From positions 1 to 15,832 of the forward strand of contig JAENIZ010000012.1 in the NCBI GenBank assembly GCA_016844485.1: a stretch of DNA of 15,832 nt, given 5' to 3'. The notes below the pieces were generated by a model. That model did no database searches, was not told the origin of the DNA, and was given only the letters and a program-made list of their open reading frames with translations. Positions 14,990 to 15,832 of this stretch are shown piece by piece (the first letter of the stretch is position 1; every line of letters starts with the position of its first letter). The DNA comes from Gammaproteobacteria bacterium. Lineage in GTDB: Bacteria; Pseudomonadota; Gammaproteobacteria; Eutrophobiales; Eutrophobiaceae. The position numbers were made by a program, and so were the translations under genes.

Positions 14990-15364
14990 TCAGGATTTCG
15001 GCCGTTTTGCGCCATACTTGGAACGACCCTGGCGCCTTTCAGTCACACCGGAGGTATCCAGAGTCCCGCGTACAGTGTGATAACGTACTCCCGGCAGATC
15101 CTTGACACGGCCACCACGTATGAGAATGACAGAATGTTCCTGCAGATTGTGACCCTCACCACCAATATAGGTTGTCACTTCCTGACCATTCGTCAGGCGC
15201 ACGCGTGCGACCTTGCGCAGGGCTGAATTTGGCTTTTTAGGAGTGGTGGTATAGACGCGCGTGCAGACACCACGCTTTTGCGGACAACCTTCCAGCGCCG
15301 GCACAGTGCTTTTGCCGCGCTGACTTCTGCGCGGTCTTCTGACTAACTGGTTAATCGTCGCCAT
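14990..15364 (-). CDS. rpsL: 30S ribosomal protein S12
   Basis: S12 lies at the decoding centre and governs tRNA selection fidelity. The 124-residue product has the E. coli length. It contains TPKKPNSALRKVARVRLTNG (41-60) and GGRVKDLPGVRYH (84-96). Lys43 and Lys88, the main streptomycin-resistance positions, are both wild type, and Asp89 is the residue methylthiolated by RimO in E. coli. The ATG at 15364 gives the family N-terminus MATINQLVRRPRRSQ; the only AAGGA site lies 14 bases upstream, a long spacing. It is the first gene after the structured 280-base rpoC-rpsL interval. Confidence 0.98.
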   Translation of the reverse strand: MATINQLVRRPRRSQRGKSTVPALEGCPQKRGVCTRVYTTTPKKPNSALRKVARVRLTNGQEVTTYIGGEGHNLQEHSVILIRGGRVKDLPGVRYHTVRGTLDTSGVTERRQGRSKYGAKRPKS

Positions 15365-15491
15365 ATTTAAATACGTATTCCTTAATCAATACCTGGTTTT
15401 CATACGGCCATAAACACATCCCACCGAATATCCAGGGTTTAATCTGTAGATACCCGGCGCCAAATTTTTATGGGTTGCCAGAGTGATATAA

Positions 15492-15539
15492 GGCCCGGGG
15501 GAAAGACCGGATTTTTATAATCCGCCATTTGCCCGGGCC
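15492..15539 (-). other. Long GC-rich hairpin in the rpsL leader
   Basis: On the minus strand GGCCCGGG (15539-15532) pairs perfectly with CCCGGGCC (15499-15492). Inside, CGGATT (15524-15519) pairs with AATCCG (15513-15508) around a five-base loop; the two stems are separated by internal loops of 7 and 8 bases. The tail after the outer stem is TTATAT, not a proper T-tract, so it is a weak terminator candidate at best. It more likely acts as a leader structure (attenuator, protein target or mRNA stabiliser); its function is inferred only. Confidence 0.6.
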
Positions 15540-15541
15540 AC

Positions 15542-15580
15542 AAATAAATTGACAGGCTGGAGTATACCCCCACCTGTCAA
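15542..15580 (-). terminator. Terminator-like or attenuator hairpin after rpoC
   Basis: Read on the minus strand the arms TTGACAGG (15580-15573) and CCTGTCAA (15556-15549) pair perfectly. The stem extends inward through a U-G pair, one G-A mismatch, and G-C, G-C, G-U and G-C pairs to a TATA loop at the symmetry centre. A TTTATTT tail follows (15548-15542). The G-U pairs form only in minus-strand RNA and would be A-C mismatches in the other direction, which argues for an RNA structure in the rpoC-to-rpsL direction. It could end part of the rpoC transcript or attenuate the promoter just upstream. Confidence 0.6.
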
Positions 15581-15589
15581 AGAGGCGGA

Positions 15590-15619
15590 ATTCTATGCCC
15601 TTATTCGCAAACCTGTCAA
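15590..15619 (-). promoter_or_regulatory. Predicted sigma-70 promoter of the str cluster
   Basis: On the minus strand the box TTGACA (15619-15614) matches the -35 consensus fully. After an 18-base spacer TAGAAT (15595-15590) matches the -10 consensus at five of six positions. It starts 25 bases past the rpoC stop, and transcription would begin near 15583, giving a leader of about 220 bases before rpsL. The -35 lies inside a short inverted repeat CTGTC-AA-GACAG (15613-15624 on the plus strand). No comparably good promoter was seen elsewhere in the window. Confidence 0.65.
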
Positions 15620-15644
15620 GACAGAACAGGGTTATTGATTATGG

Positions 15645-15832
15645 TTATTTGGTGGCCGAAGTCCCTTCTGCAGGTTCTGTTTCAGTTATTGTTAATCCGG
15701 CATTACCCTCCATTGATACAGCTGGCTTATCTGCCAGGGAGGGTTCCGTCTCTTCCTGTTGCCGGCGCTTGCGGGCCTTATGGTAGGCGAGCCCGGTACC
15801 GGCCGGAATTAACCGGCCCACAATAACATTTT
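15645..15832 (-). CDS. rpoC: RNA polymerase beta' subunit, C-terminal end only
   Basis: The beta' subunit forms with beta the active-site cleft of RNA polymerase. Only the last 61 full codons and the TAA stop are present; the rest lies beyond the window. The visible part starts NVIVGRLIPAGTGLAYHKARKRR, the conserved end of the last folded segment of gammaproteobacterial beta', followed by a variable tail of about 38 residues rich in Glu, Thr and Ala ending GTSATK. Its place directly upstream of rpsL is the usual rpoBC-str arrangement. The truncation is due to the window edge. Confidence 0.95.
   Translation of the reverse strand, partial: NVIVGRLIPAGTGLAYHKARKRRQQEETEPSLADKPAVSMEGNAGLTITETEPAEGTSATK

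Larger units (their letters stand above)
15365..15644. other. rpoC-rpsL intergenic region (str leader)
   Basis: This 280-base gap is the only long non-coding stretch in the window. Read on the minus strand it contains, in order, a near-consensus promoter, a terminator-like hairpin, a second GC-rich hairpin, about 125 bases with no recognised structure, and the rpsL ribosome binding site. No small open reading frame resembling a leader peptide was recognised. Confidence 0.8.

Noticed and set aside
15514..15519. TATAAA as a -10 box in the second hairpin loop
   Set aside because: No acceptable -35 box lies 16-19 bases upstream.
15561..15580. TATACT at 15566-15561 as a second -10 box paired with TTGACA at 15580-15575
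   Set aside because: The spacer would be only eight bases; the TATA is the loop of the hairpin.
15595..15786. Short plus-strand open frame opposite the rpoC end and promoter
   Set aside because: It crosses the rpoC stop and the promoter, and has no family resemblance.
1..15832. tRNA, rRNA, insertion sequences, CRISPR repeats, phage genes or attachment sites
   Set aside because: Scanned by eye on both strands; the space is filled by ribosomal cluster genes and no such pattern appears.

Overview
The window is one long, uninterrupted ribosomal-protein and translation-factor cluster, read entirely on the minus strand. In transcription order (high to low coordinates) it holds the 3' end of rpoC, then rpsL-rpsG-fusA-tuf (str block), rpsJ-rplC-rplD-rplW-rplB-rpsS-rplV-rpsC-rplP-rpmC-rpsQ (S10 block), rplN-rplX-rplE-rpsN-rpsH-rplF-rplR-rpsE-rpmD-rplO-secY-rpmJ (spc block) and rpsM-rpsK' (start of the alpha block). 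That is 30 genes, the two at the edges being partial. The host looks like a gammaproteobacterium of moderate GC content. The protein sequences resemble that group, the str and S10 blocks are contiguous with rpoC, and secY is followed directly by rpmJ without infA, which betaproteobacteria usually place there. Genus cannot be read from the window.

Most genes are separated by 0-45 bases, and several overlap as ATGA or TAATG junctions (rplD/rplW, rpsS/rplV, rplP/rpmC, rpmC/rpsQ), which implies co-transcription and translational coupling. The only sizeable non-coding stretch is the 280-base rpoC-rpsL interval. It holds a near-consensus promoter (TTGACA, 18-base spacer, TAGAAT), then a strong hairpin with a T-rich tail that fits a terminator or attenuator, then a second long GC-rich hairpin, then rpsL. 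The leader regions that in E. coli let S7 and L4 feed back on the str and S10 operons have no room here: the rpsL-rpsG gap is 24 bases and the tuf-rpsJ gap is 6 bases.

The genes together build both ribosomal subunits (S3, S5, S7, S8, S10-S14, S17, S19; L2-L6, L14-L16, L18, L22-L24, L29, L30, L36), supply the two elongation GTPases EF-G and EF-Tu, and encode the SecY translocon channel. Nearly everything is conventional in length and motif.

The clear exception is tuf. Its EF-Tu has a non-canonical switch I (effector) loop, five residues longer than in E. coli EF-Tu and with KILTI in place of the near-universal RGITI. The gene also uses codons very unlike its neighbours (GGG and ACG dominate). 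This looks like a transferred, divergent EF-Tu sitting in the native tuf position, and is the most interesting signal in the window together with the structured rpoC-rpsL leader. No tRNA, rRNA, insertion sequence, CRISPR array or phage feature was seen.
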